A DNA stretch of 64,000 nucleotides from Oscillospiraceae bacterium (GTDB taxonomy: Bacteria; Bacillota; Clostridia; Oscillospirales; Ruminococcaceae): NCBI GenBank assembly GCA_022835495.1, contig BQOK01000001.1:2666001-2730000 (forward strand). Direction: 5' to 3'. Positions within the stretch are counted from its first letter, which is position 1, and each line of letters starts with the position of its first letter. Under the pieces are notes generated by a model. The model ran no database searches, was not told the DNA's origin, and saw nothing but the letters and a program-made list of their open reading frames with translations. A program made the position numbers and the translations under genes. Below, piece by piece: positions 19,329 to 26,975 of this stretch.

Positions 19329-20189
19329 ATGAACGATCTGACCTTTCGAATCACACAAAATTACGATAACCTGACCCCCTCGGCCCGCAAGATCGCCGAC
19401 CACCTGCGCATCCACTACGCGCAGGCGCAGTACCTGTCGATCTCGGAGCTTGCCACCGAGTGCGGCGTGGCCGAGGCCACCATCTTCCGCTTTTGCCGGT
19501 CACTGGGTTTTTCCGGCTACAACGAGCTGCGGCTGGCCATGGCAAAAGCAAGCCTGGGCGATACCAGCCAGCCCTATGCGGCCTACACCTCTTACGGTGA
19601 GATCACCGCGGCCGACACGGTGGAAACCATGGCCCACCGGCTGTACACCGCCAACATGGAGGCTCTGGCCCAGACCCTGGCGCGCACCGACGAGGCGGCC
19701 GTGCTGAAGGCGGGCGACCTGCTGGAAAAAGCCGGCAAGGTATATTGTTTTGGCAGCGGGGGCAGCCAGATCATCGCCATGGAGGCCTGGAGCCGCTTTC
19801 TGACCATATCGGCCAAATTCTTCACCATCCAGGACGGGCATGCCCAGGTCATGGCCGCCAGCCTGCTGGCGCCGGATGACGTGGTGCTGTATGTTTCGTA
19901 CTCCGGCTCCACCCGGGAGGCGGCAGACGTGCTGGGGCCCGCCCGCGCCCGCGGCGCGAAGGTGCTGCTCGTGACCCACGACGCCGATTCGCCCGCCACC
20001 GGGCTGGCCGATGTGGTGCTGCTGTGCGGCGGCCACGAGGGGCCGCTGCAGGCGGGCAGCATCGCCGCAAAAATGGCGCTGCTGTTTGTGGTGGATCTGC
20101 TGGTAAACGAGTACTGCCGCCGCAACAAGCAGGCCACCATGCATAATAAGGACCTGACCACCACCGCCCTGGCGTGCCGCCACTTGTAA
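19329..20189 (+). CDS. RpiR-family transcriptional regulator (sialic acid locus, copy 1)
   Basis: A 286-residue regulator: N-terminal RpiR helix-turn-helix (about 1-75; SISELATECGVAEATIFRFC) and a C-terminal SIS sugar-phosphate-binding domain (about 125-260; FGSGGSQIIA and SYSGSTREA). Such proteins sense amino-sugar phosphates. It is divergent from nanA, has its own promoter with an overlapping dyad, and ends at a terminator. The ATG 19329 follows AAGGA. It is clearly paralogous to the second RpiR gene at 24910; both flank sialic-acid genes. N-acetylmannosamine-6-phosphate or GlcNAc-6-phosphate are the natural candidate effectors, by analogy only. Confidence 0.9.
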   Translation: MNDLTFRITQNYDNLTPSARKIADHLRIHYAQAQYLSISELATECGVAEATIFRFCRSLGFSGYNELRLAMAKASLGDTSQPYAAYTSYGEITAADTVETMAHRLYTANMEALAQTLARTDEAAVLKAGDLLEKAGKVYCFGSGGSQIIAMEAWSRFLTISAKFFTIQDGHAQVMAASLLAPDDVVLYVSYSGSTREAADVLGPARARGAKVLLVTHDADSPATGLADVVLLCGGHEGPLQAGSIAAKMALLFVVDLLVNEYCRRNKQATMHNKDLTTTALACRHL

Positions 20190-20201
20190 AGCATCCGCTC
20201 C

Positions 20202-20234
20202 CTCCCGCCGCAGCACAGCGCGGCGGGAGTTTTT
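20202..20234 (+). terminator. Terminator of the first RpiR gene
   Basis: A perfect 10-bp stem CTCCCGCCGC / GCGGCGGGAG with an 8-base loop, then five T residues and TTG-rich sequence. Confidence 0.88.
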
Positions 20235-20274
20235 GTTGCTTTATTCCGCCAAAAAGCTTAATTCAAAAGGCCCC

Positions 20275-21258
20275 TCAAGGGGTTTGGCCGCCGGCTGCCC
20301 ATTCCAGCAGCCAGAGCAGGATCTCCTGCCAGGCGCCGGGCAGCAGCTCGTGGCCGTAGTCCGGGTAGATCACCTGCCGCTTGGGCGCGGTGATCCGGTT
20401 GTACACCGCGAACTGGCAGGAGGGCGGGCAGATCATGTCCGCCAGGCCGGTGTAGAACAGAACCGGCGCGGTGAGTTTTTCCGCCATCCATTGGGTGTCC
20501 AGATAGCCCAGCCTCTCAAAAAACCCGTTCTCCTTTTCGTGGCGGGGGTCCCTCAGCCGGAAATAGAGCTTCAACTCGTCGTAGGCGGGGTTCGGGTAGT
20601 CCAGCTCGCGCACCCTGCAAAAGTCCGCCAAAAAAGGGTAGCCCGCCACCGTGCGCCCCATCTGCCCGGAAAGGGCGGCGCAGGCAATCGCCAGCGCCCC
20701 GCCCTGCGAAAAGCCCACGCTGGCCATGCGGCTCTCGTCCACAAACTCCAGGCCCGCCACAATGCGCGCCAGCTGCACCGTGTCCAGGTAAACATTGCGG
20801 AAGAACAGCTTGTCGGGGTCCTTTTCGTCCACCCCGCGAACGATATGCCCGCGGAAGGTGCTTCCTGTGATCTGCAGCGTATCCTGCGAAAGGCCCGCCT
20901 GGCCCCGCACGTCCAGCGCCGCCACCGCAATGCCGCTCTGGGCAAAGGGCAGCTTTTCATACCAATCGTGCGAGTGGCCCTCGTACCCGTGAAACAAAAG
21001 CACGGCCGGGCGCGGCCCGGCAAAGCCGGTGGGGCGCATGAGCTGCGCATGCACCCGCGCGCCTCCCACGCCGGTGAACCACAGGTGGCCGCATTCCACC
21101 CCGGGCACCGTGACCGGGTCCTTTTCGTAGGTGCAGGCGGGATCCGCTGCTTCAAGTTCTTTTAAAGCCCGGTCCCAATAGGCCTGCCAGTCGGCGGGCT
21201 TGGGGCTTTTTCCCCGGTAGGTCTTAAGCTGTTCCAAGGGCCAGTCGATCTGCGGCAT
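20275..21258 (-). CDS. CE7-like acetyl esterase (AXE1/cephalosporin-C deacetylase family)
   Basis: A 327-residue alpha/beta-hydrolase without signal peptide, so cytosolic. The oxyanion block is FHGYEGHSHDW, the nucleophile Ser is in VGFSQGGALA, the Asp in YTGLADMICPP and the His in YGHELLP. DVRGQAGLS is the RGQ motif of CE7 enzymes. The start is ATG 21258 after AAAGGGG; the TTG at 21282 is less likely. It is the last gene after the sugar ABC transporter genes. In this locus it may remove O-acetyl groups from imported sialic acids, but CE7 enzymes also act on xylan oligosaccharides, so the substrate is inferred. Confidence 0.8.
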   Translation of the reverse strand: MPQIDWPLEQLKTYRGKSPKPADWQAYWDRALKELEAADPACTYEKDPVTVPGVECGHLWFTGVGGARVHAQLMRPTGFAGPRPAVLLFHGYEGHSHDWYEKLPFAQSGIAVAALDVRGQAGLSQDTLQITGSTFRGHIVRGVDEKDPDKLFFRNVYLDTVQLARIVAGLEFVDESRMASVGFSQGGALAIACAALSGQMGRTVAGYPFLADFCRVRELDYPNPAYDELKLYFRLRDPRHEKENGFFERLGYLDTQWMAEKLTAPVLFYTGLADMICPPSCQFAVYNRITAPKRQVIYPDYGHELLPGAWQEILLWLLEWAAGGQTP

Positions 21259-21286
21259 AAAAGCACGCCCCTTTCCACTCAAAATG

Positions 21287-21310
21287 CGGGCCGCCCTGGT
21301 GGGCGGCCCG
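21287..21310 (-). other. Hairpin between permease and esterase genes
   Basis: A perfect 10-bp stem (21287-21296 with 21301-21310) and 4-base loop; on the minus strand it is followed by only ATTTTG. It may be a leaky terminator that lowers esterase expression relative to the transporter. Confidence 0.45.
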
Positions 21311-21351
21311 GTTTCTTTGATTCCGTTCCGGTGCTGCCGGCGGGCGGCGGC

Positions 21352-22179
21352 TCAGCCCTTTACCGCGCCCATTGTAATTCCCTGTGTAAAATATTTCTGG
21401 AAGCAGAGGAACACCGTTACAATCGGCACCGCCCCCAGCGCCGCGCCCGCCATCAGCAGGCCGTAGTTCGTGGCGAATTCCGCCTGCAGGGTGGCAATGC
21501 CCAGTGCAATGGTGAGCTTGGAGCGGGAGCGCAGCATGATGAGCTGCAGGAAATAGTCGTTCCAGGTGTTGATAAACGTAAAGATGGCCAGGGCGCCGAA
21601 CCCGGGTTTGATGATGGGGCACACCACGCTCAGGAAGGTGCGCAGCTCCCCCGCGCCGTCGATCCGGGCGGCCTCCAGCATTTCCGTGGGGATGGTTTCG
21701 GAGAACTGCTTCATCAAAAAGATGCCGAACGGCCAGCCCACCGTGGGCAGGATCACCGCCCACAACGTATCGGACAGATGAATGGTCGACATAATCCGCA
21801 CCAGCGGCACCAGCACCACCTGCTTGGGCAGGGCCATGGCGCAGATAATCAGGCTGAACATGACCTTTTGGCCCCAAAACCGCTTTTTGGCGAGCACATA
21901 ACCGGCCAGCGAGGCGGTGATGCACACCAGCGCCATGCTGCCCAGCGAGGTGATCACGCTGTTCATAAACCAGTTGAGCGCCGGGTTTTTGAACAGCTTT
22001 ATAAAATTGTCCAGCGTGGGCTCGGTGGGAAACCACTGGGGCGGCAGCTGAATGGCCACGGTCTGGCTTTTGAACGCGCCGGTGATGATCCAGTAGAACG
22101 GGAAGATGAACGTAAACGCCACGACTGCCAATATCACCAGCGAAAACACCGAGTAAGGCGTGATTTTCTTTTTCAGCAT
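21352..22179 (-). CDS. Sugar ABC transporter permease (MalG/UgpE type)
   Basis: A 275-residue inner-membrane protein with six predicted helices. The EAA loop that contacts the ATPase reads EAARIDGAGELRTFLSVVCP, typical of CUT1 carbohydrate importers. The ATG at 22179 follows GGAGG. It lies 13 bases after the partner permease gene. No ATPase gene is in the operon, as is common for CUT1 systems that share an MsmX-type ATPase encoded elsewhere. Cargo is inferred to be sialic acid from the neighbours. Confidence 0.9.
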   Translation of the reverse strand: MLKKKITPYSVFSLVILAVVAFTFIFPFYWIITGAFKSQTVAIQLPPQWFPTEPTLDNFIKLFKNPALNWFMNSVITSLGSMALVCITASLAGYVLAKKRFWGQKVMFSLIICAMALPKQVVLVPLVRIMSTIHLSDTLWAVILPTVGWPFGIFLMKQFSETIPTEMLEAARIDGAGELRTFLSVVCPIIKPGFGALAIFTFINTWNDYFLQLIMLRSRSKLTIALGIATLQAEFATNYGLLMAGAALGAVPIVTVFLCFQKYFTQGITMGAVKG

Positions 22180-22192
22180 CGCTCTGTCCTCC

Positions 22193-23119
22193 TTAATATT
22201 CCACGTCTTTGCTCATCACCTTGAACTGGATTGCGCTCAGGATGGCAATGATGATGGCAAGGACCACGCCCATGGAGTTCGCGTAACCGTATTTGTAAAG
22301 GCTGAACGCATTGGTGTACAGGTAATACATGACCGTGTCGGTGGAGTGCTGCGGCCCGCCCGAGGTGAGCAGCTGCACCAGCGAGAAGCACTGGAAGGTA
22401 TTGATGGTGGTGATGACTAGCACATAAAGCGTGGTGGGCATGATGCTGGGCCACTTGATCCTCCAGAAGGTCTGCAGTTTGGTGGCGCCGTCCACCTCGG
22501 CCGCCTCCACAAGCGACTGGTCCACGTTCCCCAAAGCCGCCACATACAGCACGATGGGCTGGCCCACGCTGGTGGTAAACAGGATCAGGATAATGCACCC
22601 CAGGGCAAACCGGGTGTCGCCCAGCCACATGATGTTCTGGTCGATCAGGCCGATCGCCTTCAGGATGTAGTTGAAAATGCCGTTGTAGCTGTCGAACATC
22701 CAGCGCCAGACCACCACCACGGCCACCGTGCCGGTGACCACAGGCAGGTAGAACACACACCGGAAAAACGAGCGCAGCCCGCCGTGCATCTCGTAGATCG
22801 AGGAGCCCACCCAGAGCGAAAACAGGGTAACTGCGGGCACGGCCACGATCACCAGAATAAAGGTGTTCACCAGCGCTTTTAAAAAGACGGGGTCCTGAAA
22901 AAGGGTGATATAATTTTTCAGCCCCACAAAGGTATCGGCGGATACCGGTGATTTCATGGTATAATTAAACAGGCTCGTGACGATTCCCATGCCCATGGGC
23001 AGCACCACAAAGCACACAAAGAACAGCAGCGCCGGTGCCAGGAACAGGTACGAAACAATGTTCTCCCTGCGCTGCAGAGCATGGCTTCTGCCGTCCTGAT
23101 TTTTCCTATTTTTCGCCAT
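22193..23119 (-). CDS. Sugar ABC transporter permease (MalF/UgpA type)
   Basis: A 308-residue membrane protein with six helices; the EAA loop reads EAAEVDGATKLQTFWRIKWP. It pairs with the MalG-type protein downstream to form the channel. The start is ATG 23119 after GGAGGG (six-base spacing); the reading from 23194 has no ribosome site. It sits between the binding-protein gene and the second permease gene, with a 113-base gap upstream where expression may step down. CUT1 family membership is clear; the cargo is not visible in the sequence. Confidence 0.9.
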   Translation of the reverse strand: MAKNRKNQDGRSHALQRRENIVSYLFLAPALLFFVCFVVLPMGMGIVTSLFNYTMKSPVSADTFVGLKNYITLFQDPVFLKALVNTFILVIVAVPAVTLFSLWVGSSIYEMHGGLRSFFRCVFYLPVVTGTVAVVVVWRWMFDSYNGIFNYILKAIGLIDQNIMWLGDTRFALGCIILILFTTSVGQPIVLYVAALGNVDQSLVEAAEVDGATKLQTFWRIKWPSIMPTTLYVLVITTINTFQCFSLVQLLTSGGPQHSTDTVMYYLYTNAFSLYKYGYANSMGVVLAIIIAILSAIQFKVMSKDVEY

Positions 23120-23232
23120 TGCGATCCCTCCATGCGATGTTGGATAAGCAAAAGCCGCCCCGTCCTCCCTCATGGGAGGGCGGGACGGCCTCACACATTG
23201 CGGTCTAACCGAAACGTCTTAAAATGCGGGGA

Positions 23233-24573
23233 TCAACCGGCCATGCCGGCGTTGGAGGCCTCCACAGCCTTGTTCACAGCCTCGGTCACATCGCCGCCGC
23301 CGGTAACAACCTGCAGCATGTTCCACCACTCGGTGCGCATGTTGGCAAACCCATCCATGGTGTTGTAGTAAGGGCCGTACATGGTGGTGAACTTCGCCAG
23401 CAGCTCACGCTCGGCGTCGTTGGGATACAGGTTGCCGAAGGAGGTGCGCACGGGGAACGCGCCGGTGCGGATCACATTCTGCGGGCCCCATTCGCTGTCG
23501 TCGCAGATGAACTTGATAAAGGTCTTGGCGGCTTCGGCCTTGTCGGCGTCGCCGTTGTCAAACACACAGAAACCGTTCACCAGGTATTCCAGGCTGGCCT
23601 TGCCGTCGTCGGAGGGGAAGGGCAGCGAAATGGGGGTCACGCCGTTGGCTTCCATGGTGGCGGCGTTGTTGCCCGCCGCAGAGGTGCCCCAGCAGAACTC
23701 AAACGAGGTGGTGCCGGCCACAAACAGCTCGATGGACTGCCCGCCGTTGTAGGCAACGCCGTTGCCCAGCCAGCCCTTTTTGATCCATTCCTGGGCTTTG
23801 GTCAGGGCCTTGATGCCCTCTTCGCTGTTAAAGGTATACTGGGTGCGGTCCGCGTTCGCGGTGCTGCCGCCGTAAAGGTTGTTGATAAAAGCGCGGGTGC
23901 CCTGGTCGCCGCCCTGGCCGGAGCAGAACAGAACGCCGGGGTTGTAGCCGGCCGCGGCCAGCTTTTCAATGGCTTTCTCAAAATTCTCGGTGGTCCAGCT
24001 GCGGTCGCCTTCCAGGTTCACAAACTCCATGGCGCCGGCGTCGGTCCACATCTTCTCGTTGATCGCCATATAGAACGGCGAGGCAGAGATGGGGTACATA
24101 TAATAGGTGCCGTTGCCCTGGCAGGAGCTCAGCAGGTCGTTGTTGTTCACGTCTTTTACAAAGTCGTCGGTGAACATGTCGTCCAGGCTGACCAGCTTGC
24201 CGTTCTTGCCGTACTCAATGATGCGGCCCGGGGCGTCGAACAGAACGTCGGCGGCGGTGCCGCCCTCGATCGCGGCGGTGATCTTCTCGCCCGCGTTGGT
24301 AAAGTCGATGGTTTCCAGCGTCACCTTGATGTTGGGGTATTTTGCCTCGAACGCCTCAATGATGGTCTGCTCGTAAGTACCGGCAGCATCGTCGCCATCC
24401 TGAATGAACGTGGGGGGAGCCCACCAGGTGATCTCCACAGTTTTGTCCGCGGTGGACGCCGGGGCGCCCGTCGAACCCGGTGCCGCGCTAGAGGGGGTTT
24501 TACCGCCGCAGGCGGTAAACGCGCTGGCTGCCAGCGCAGCGGCCAGGCAAATTGCAAGAGCCTTCTTTTTCAT
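23233..24573 (-). CDS. Extracellular sugar-binding lipoprotein of an ABC importer
   Basis: A 446-residue CUT1 solute-binding protein. It starts MKKKALAICLAAALAASAF with a lipobox ending TACGG, then a Ser/Ala/Pro-rich linker and the bilobed domain (ITWWAP opening, WTTENFEKAIEKL, VNGFCVFDNG). The Cys is lipidated and the protein faces outward. The ATG at 24573 follows AGGAGG. It is the first gene of the transporter operon and faces the second RpiR gene. By location it most likely binds N-acetylneuraminate or a sialoside; a related amino sugar is possible. Confidence 0.9.
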   Translation of the reverse strand: MKKKALAICLAAALAASAFTACGGKTPSSAAPGSTGAPASTADKTVEITWWAPPTFIQDGDDAAGTYEQTIIEAFEAKYPNIKVTLETIDFTNAGEKITAAIEGGTAADVLFDAPGRIIEYGKNGKLVSLDDMFTDDFVKDVNNNDLLSSCQGNGTYYMYPISASPFYMAINEKMWTDAGAMEFVNLEGDRSWTTENFEKAIEKLAAAGYNPGVLFCSGQGGDQGTRAFINNLYGGSTANADRTQYTFNSEEGIKALTKAQEWIKKGWLGNGVAYNGGQSIELFVAGTTSFEFCWGTSAAGNNAATMEANGVTPISLPFPSDDGKASLEYLVNGFCVFDNGDADKAEAAKTFIKFICDDSEWGPQNVIRTGAFPVRTSFGNLYPNDAERELLAKFTTMYGPYYNTMDGFANMRTEWWNMLQVVTGGGDVTEAVNKAVEASNAGMAG

Positions 24574-24644
24574 GCTTTTCTCCTCCTGATATCTCACTGT
24601 CATGTTCGGAACAAGGCCCATGTGCCCTGTTCCATTGCAGTCTT

Positions 24645-24701
24645 ATGGTACCACTTGCGAAAAAAATTTTCAATCCTCCAATCTGATGAAAAATTTCTTC
24701 A
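24645..24701 (-). promoter_or_regulatory. Promoter and candidate RpiR operators of the sugar transporter
   Basis: Minus-strand TTGAAA (24673-24668), 17 bp, TACCAT (24650-24645). The -35 lies inside ATTGAAAATTTTTTTCG (24674-24658), a GAAAA/TTTTC dyad like the one at the nanA promoter. A second dyad, TGAAAAATTTCTTCA, lies just upstream at 24687-24701. The 336-base gap 24574-24909 contains these, the divergent promoter and AT-rich sequence. Confidence 0.55.
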
Positions 24702-24746
24702 TTTTTTGTACAGTGCTACAAAATTTGTTTACAAATTAATTTTTGA

Positions 24747-24776
24747 TTGCTTTTGCGCTTTTGGCTACTATATAAT
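24747..24776 (+). promoter_or_regulatory. Probable promoter of the second RpiR gene
   Basis: TATAAT at 24771-24776 with a poor -35 (TTGCTT, 24747-24752; 18-bp spacing). It lies 134 bases before the start codon, leaving a long AT-rich leader. Confidence 0.55.
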
Positions 24777-24909
24777 AAAAACCGCTGAAACACTGGATAA
24801 TCATCCATATTTTGCAGATAAAAAGCGCGTTTTCCGCTTTGCAAATTTTTTTCACAGTGCACGTTCACACCAAAGTTTTCAGAGGTACGCAGGGAGGAGG
24901 AGCGCCAAA

Positions 24910-25767
24910 ATGCAGGGGGATGTGATCGAAGAACTGGCCCGCCGCTACGAAAAGCTGACAAAGTCTGAAAAAAAAGTTGCGGATTATGTGTTTGCCCATC
25001 ATCGAAACCCTCAATTCATGTCCATCACTTCTCTTGCAGAGGAGTGCCGCGTGGCCGAGGCCACGATCTTTCGCTTTTGCAAAACGCTCGGCTTCAAGGG
25101 CTACAATGAATTCAAGCTGGCGCTGGCCAAGGCCCAGGGCCAGGCGGGCGGCAGCCAGCCCGGCGGCGCCTATGGCGCGGTGGGGCCGGGTGACGCCATG
25201 GAGGAGGTCTACCAAAAGGTATATTCCTCCCACATGGAGGTCCTGGAGCAAACCCTCGCCACCCTGCGCCCCGGCGAGGTGGAAAAGGCGTCCGCCTTGC
25301 TGCTGGCGGCGGACCGGGTGTTCTGCTTTGGGCAGGGGGGCTCGCTGATCCTGGCAATGGAAGCATGGGCGCGCTTTTCCACCATCGCCCCCAATTTTTA
25401 CTGCATCGAGGACGCCCACATGCAGGCGATCGCCGCCGCCCTTCTCACCGGGCGGGACGTGGTGCTGTTCTGCTCCTATTCCGGCGCCACAAAGGATATG
25501 GAGGCCGTGCTGGGCGCCGCGAAGGAGCGGGGCGCAAAGGTGATTCTTCTCACCCGTTTTGCCAAATCCCCGGCCGCCGCCTACGCCAGCGCCGTGCTGC
25601 AGTGCTGCGCCCGGGAGGGCCCCCTGCAGATGGGCAGCGTGGCCGCCAAGGTGGCGCTGCTGTTCGTGGTGGACGTGCTGTTCAACGATTACTGCCGCCG
25701 GGTCCCAGAGCAGGCCATGGCCAATCAGGAGGCCACAGCGGCCGCCCTGGCGGGCAAGATGCTCTGA
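24910..25767 (+). CDS. RpiR-family transcriptional regulator (sialic acid locus, copy 2)
   Basis: A 285-residue RpiR regulator: helix-turn-helix domain (SITSLAEECRVAEATIFRFC) and SIS domain (FGQGGSLILA, SYSGATKDM). It is closely similar to the regulator at 19329, including the GPLQ-GS-AAK stretch near the end, so the two are recent paralogues. The start is the ATG at 24910 after GGGAGGAGG; the same frame is open for 562 codons upstream but that part lies antisense to the binding-protein gene. It is followed 45 bases later by the YhcH-SGNH fusion gene, with which it is probably co-transcribed. Confidence 0.9.
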   Translation: MQGDVIEELARRYEKLTKSEKKVADYVFAHHRNPQFMSITSLAEECRVAEATIFRFCKTLGFKGYNEFKLALAKAQGQAGGSQPGGAYGAVGPGDAMEEVYQKVYSSHMEVLEQTLATLRPGEVEKASALLLAADRVFCFGQGGSLILAMEAWARFSTIAPNFYCIEDAHMQAIAAALLTGRDVVLFCSYSGATKDMEAVLGAAKERGAKVILLTRFAKSPAAAYASAVLQCCAREGPLQMGSVAAKVALLFVVDVLFNDYCRRVPEQAMANQEATAAALAGKML

Positions 25768-25812
25768 GCGGCCCGCCCCCGATTTTTTCTCACACGAAAG
25801 GAGAGAACCCCA

Positions 25813-26904
25813 TTGTTGTTTGACAGGTTGGAACATGCCGCCCGGTATTCCGATATTCCGGGCGTGGCCGAGGCGCTGGAATTTTTGCAGGGCCTGCCCC
25901 CCGGCGCTTTGCCGGAAAGCCCTGCCGGGCTGGGCGGGGGCAGGCTCCAGGCCTCCCCTGTGCGCCTTACCACCCGCCCTGAGGCCGAGTGCAGATACGA
26001 AGCGCACCGCCGCTTTATAGATGTGCACTACACCGTGCGCGGCACTGAAAAGATCTCTGTGCGGCCGGTGGCGGGGCTCCCTGCGCTCGAGCCCTTCCGC
26101 GAGCAGGAGGACATCGGCTTTTATGCGGGCGGGCCCGGTGTCGACTGCCTGGTCGGCCCCGGGCAGTTCCTGGTATGCTGGCCGGGCGAGGCCCACCGGG
26201 TGGGCATGATGGACACGGCCCCCGGCCCTGTGGAAAAGGTCGTGATAAAAATACCGCTGGGTTACCGCCCGGCCGCCAAGCGCCGCATTCTGGCGTTCGG
26301 CGATTCCAACACCTACGGTTACGACCCCGCCTCCGGCGGCCGCTACAGCGAGGCCGAGCGCTATCCCCGCCTGCTGCAGGCGCTGCTCGGCCCGCAAACA
26401 GACGTGATCGAAGAGGGCCTGCCCGGCCGTACCTGCGTGTTCGGCGACCCCCTCACCGAGGGGCTGTGCGGGCTGGAGGCCATCACTCCTGTCATGAACA
26501 GCCACATGCCCATCGACACGCTGGTCGTCATGCTGGGCACCAACGATTGCAAGGAGCGGTTCGGCGCCAACAGCTACCTGATCGGCAAGGGGCTGGCCCG
26601 GCTGCTGGAAAAGGCAAAGGCCACCCCGGCCTGGCGCGGGGCGCCGGATATCCTGGTGGTCTGCCCCGCCCCCATCCAGCCCGCCTATGAGGGGCTCATG
26701 TTCGCGGAGGAAATGGGCAGGGGCTGCGCCGTGCGCGCCGCCGGCCTTGCCGCCCAATACCAAAAAGTCGCCCGGGCCGCTGGCTGCCGTTTTCTAAACG
26801 CAGGGCAGATCCCGGGCGTTCAGGTGCACGGGCTGGACGGCATGCACCTCACAAGCGGGGCGCACGCCGCCCTTGCCGGCGCGCTGGCAGAACTTCTGAA
26901 ATAA
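25813..26904 (+). CDS. Fused YhcH/NanQ-type sialic acid anomerase and SGNH esterase
   Basis: A 363-residue two-domain protein. Residues 1-150 match the YhcH/YjgK/YiaL (DUF386) cupin, with metal-site residues in YEAHRRFIDVHY (His65, Asp70, His72) and GEAHRVG (His128); E. coli NanQ of this family is a sialic acid anomerase. Residues 157-363 are an SGNH/GDSL hydrolase: Ser165 in FGDSNTYG, GTND at 242-245, Asp342 and His345 in DGMHL. No signal peptide, so cytosolic. TTG start at 25813 after AAAGGAG; no ATG is nearby. The esterase half could remove O-acetyl groups from sialic acid before the lyase. Both halves look intact. Confidence 0.87.
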   Translation: MLFDRLEHAARYSDIPGVAEALEFLQGLPPGALPESPAGLGGGRLQASPVRLTTRPEAECRYEAHRRFIDVHYTVRGTEKISVRPVAGLPALEPFREQEDIGFYAGGPGVDCLVGPGQFLVCWPGEAHRVGMMDTAPGPVEKVVIKIPLGYRPAAKRRILAFGDSNTYGYDPASGGRYSEAERYPRLLQALLGPQTDVIEEGLPGRTCVFGDPLTEGLCGLEAITPVMNSHMPIDTLVVMLGTNDCKERFGANSYLIGKGLARLLEKAKATPAWRGAPDILVVCPAPIQPAYEGLMFAEEMGRGCAVRAAGLAAQYQKVARAAGCRFLNAGQIPGVQVHGLDGMHLTSGAHAALAGALAELLK

Positions 26905-26910
26905 AATGCG

Positions 26911-26960
26911 CAAACGAAAGCGCCCGCCGGGGAACCTCCCCCGGCGGGCGCTTTCGTTTG
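26911..26960. terminator. Strong bidirectional hairpin between convergent genes
   Basis: A perfect 22-bp stem (26911-26932 with 26939-26960) and a 6-base loop. It separates the fusion gene (+) from the dipeptidase gene (-). T-rich bases are in the stem end rather than in a separate tract. Confidence 0.85.
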
Positions 26961-26975
26961 TATGAAAAGGCCGTT

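Noticed and set aside
23224-24909. 562-codon open extension in front of the second RpiR gene on the plus strand
   Set aside because: It lies antisense to the binding-protein gene, has low-complexity Gly/Val/His-rich translation typical of GC-rich shadow frames, and a strong ribosome site precedes the internal ATG at 24910.
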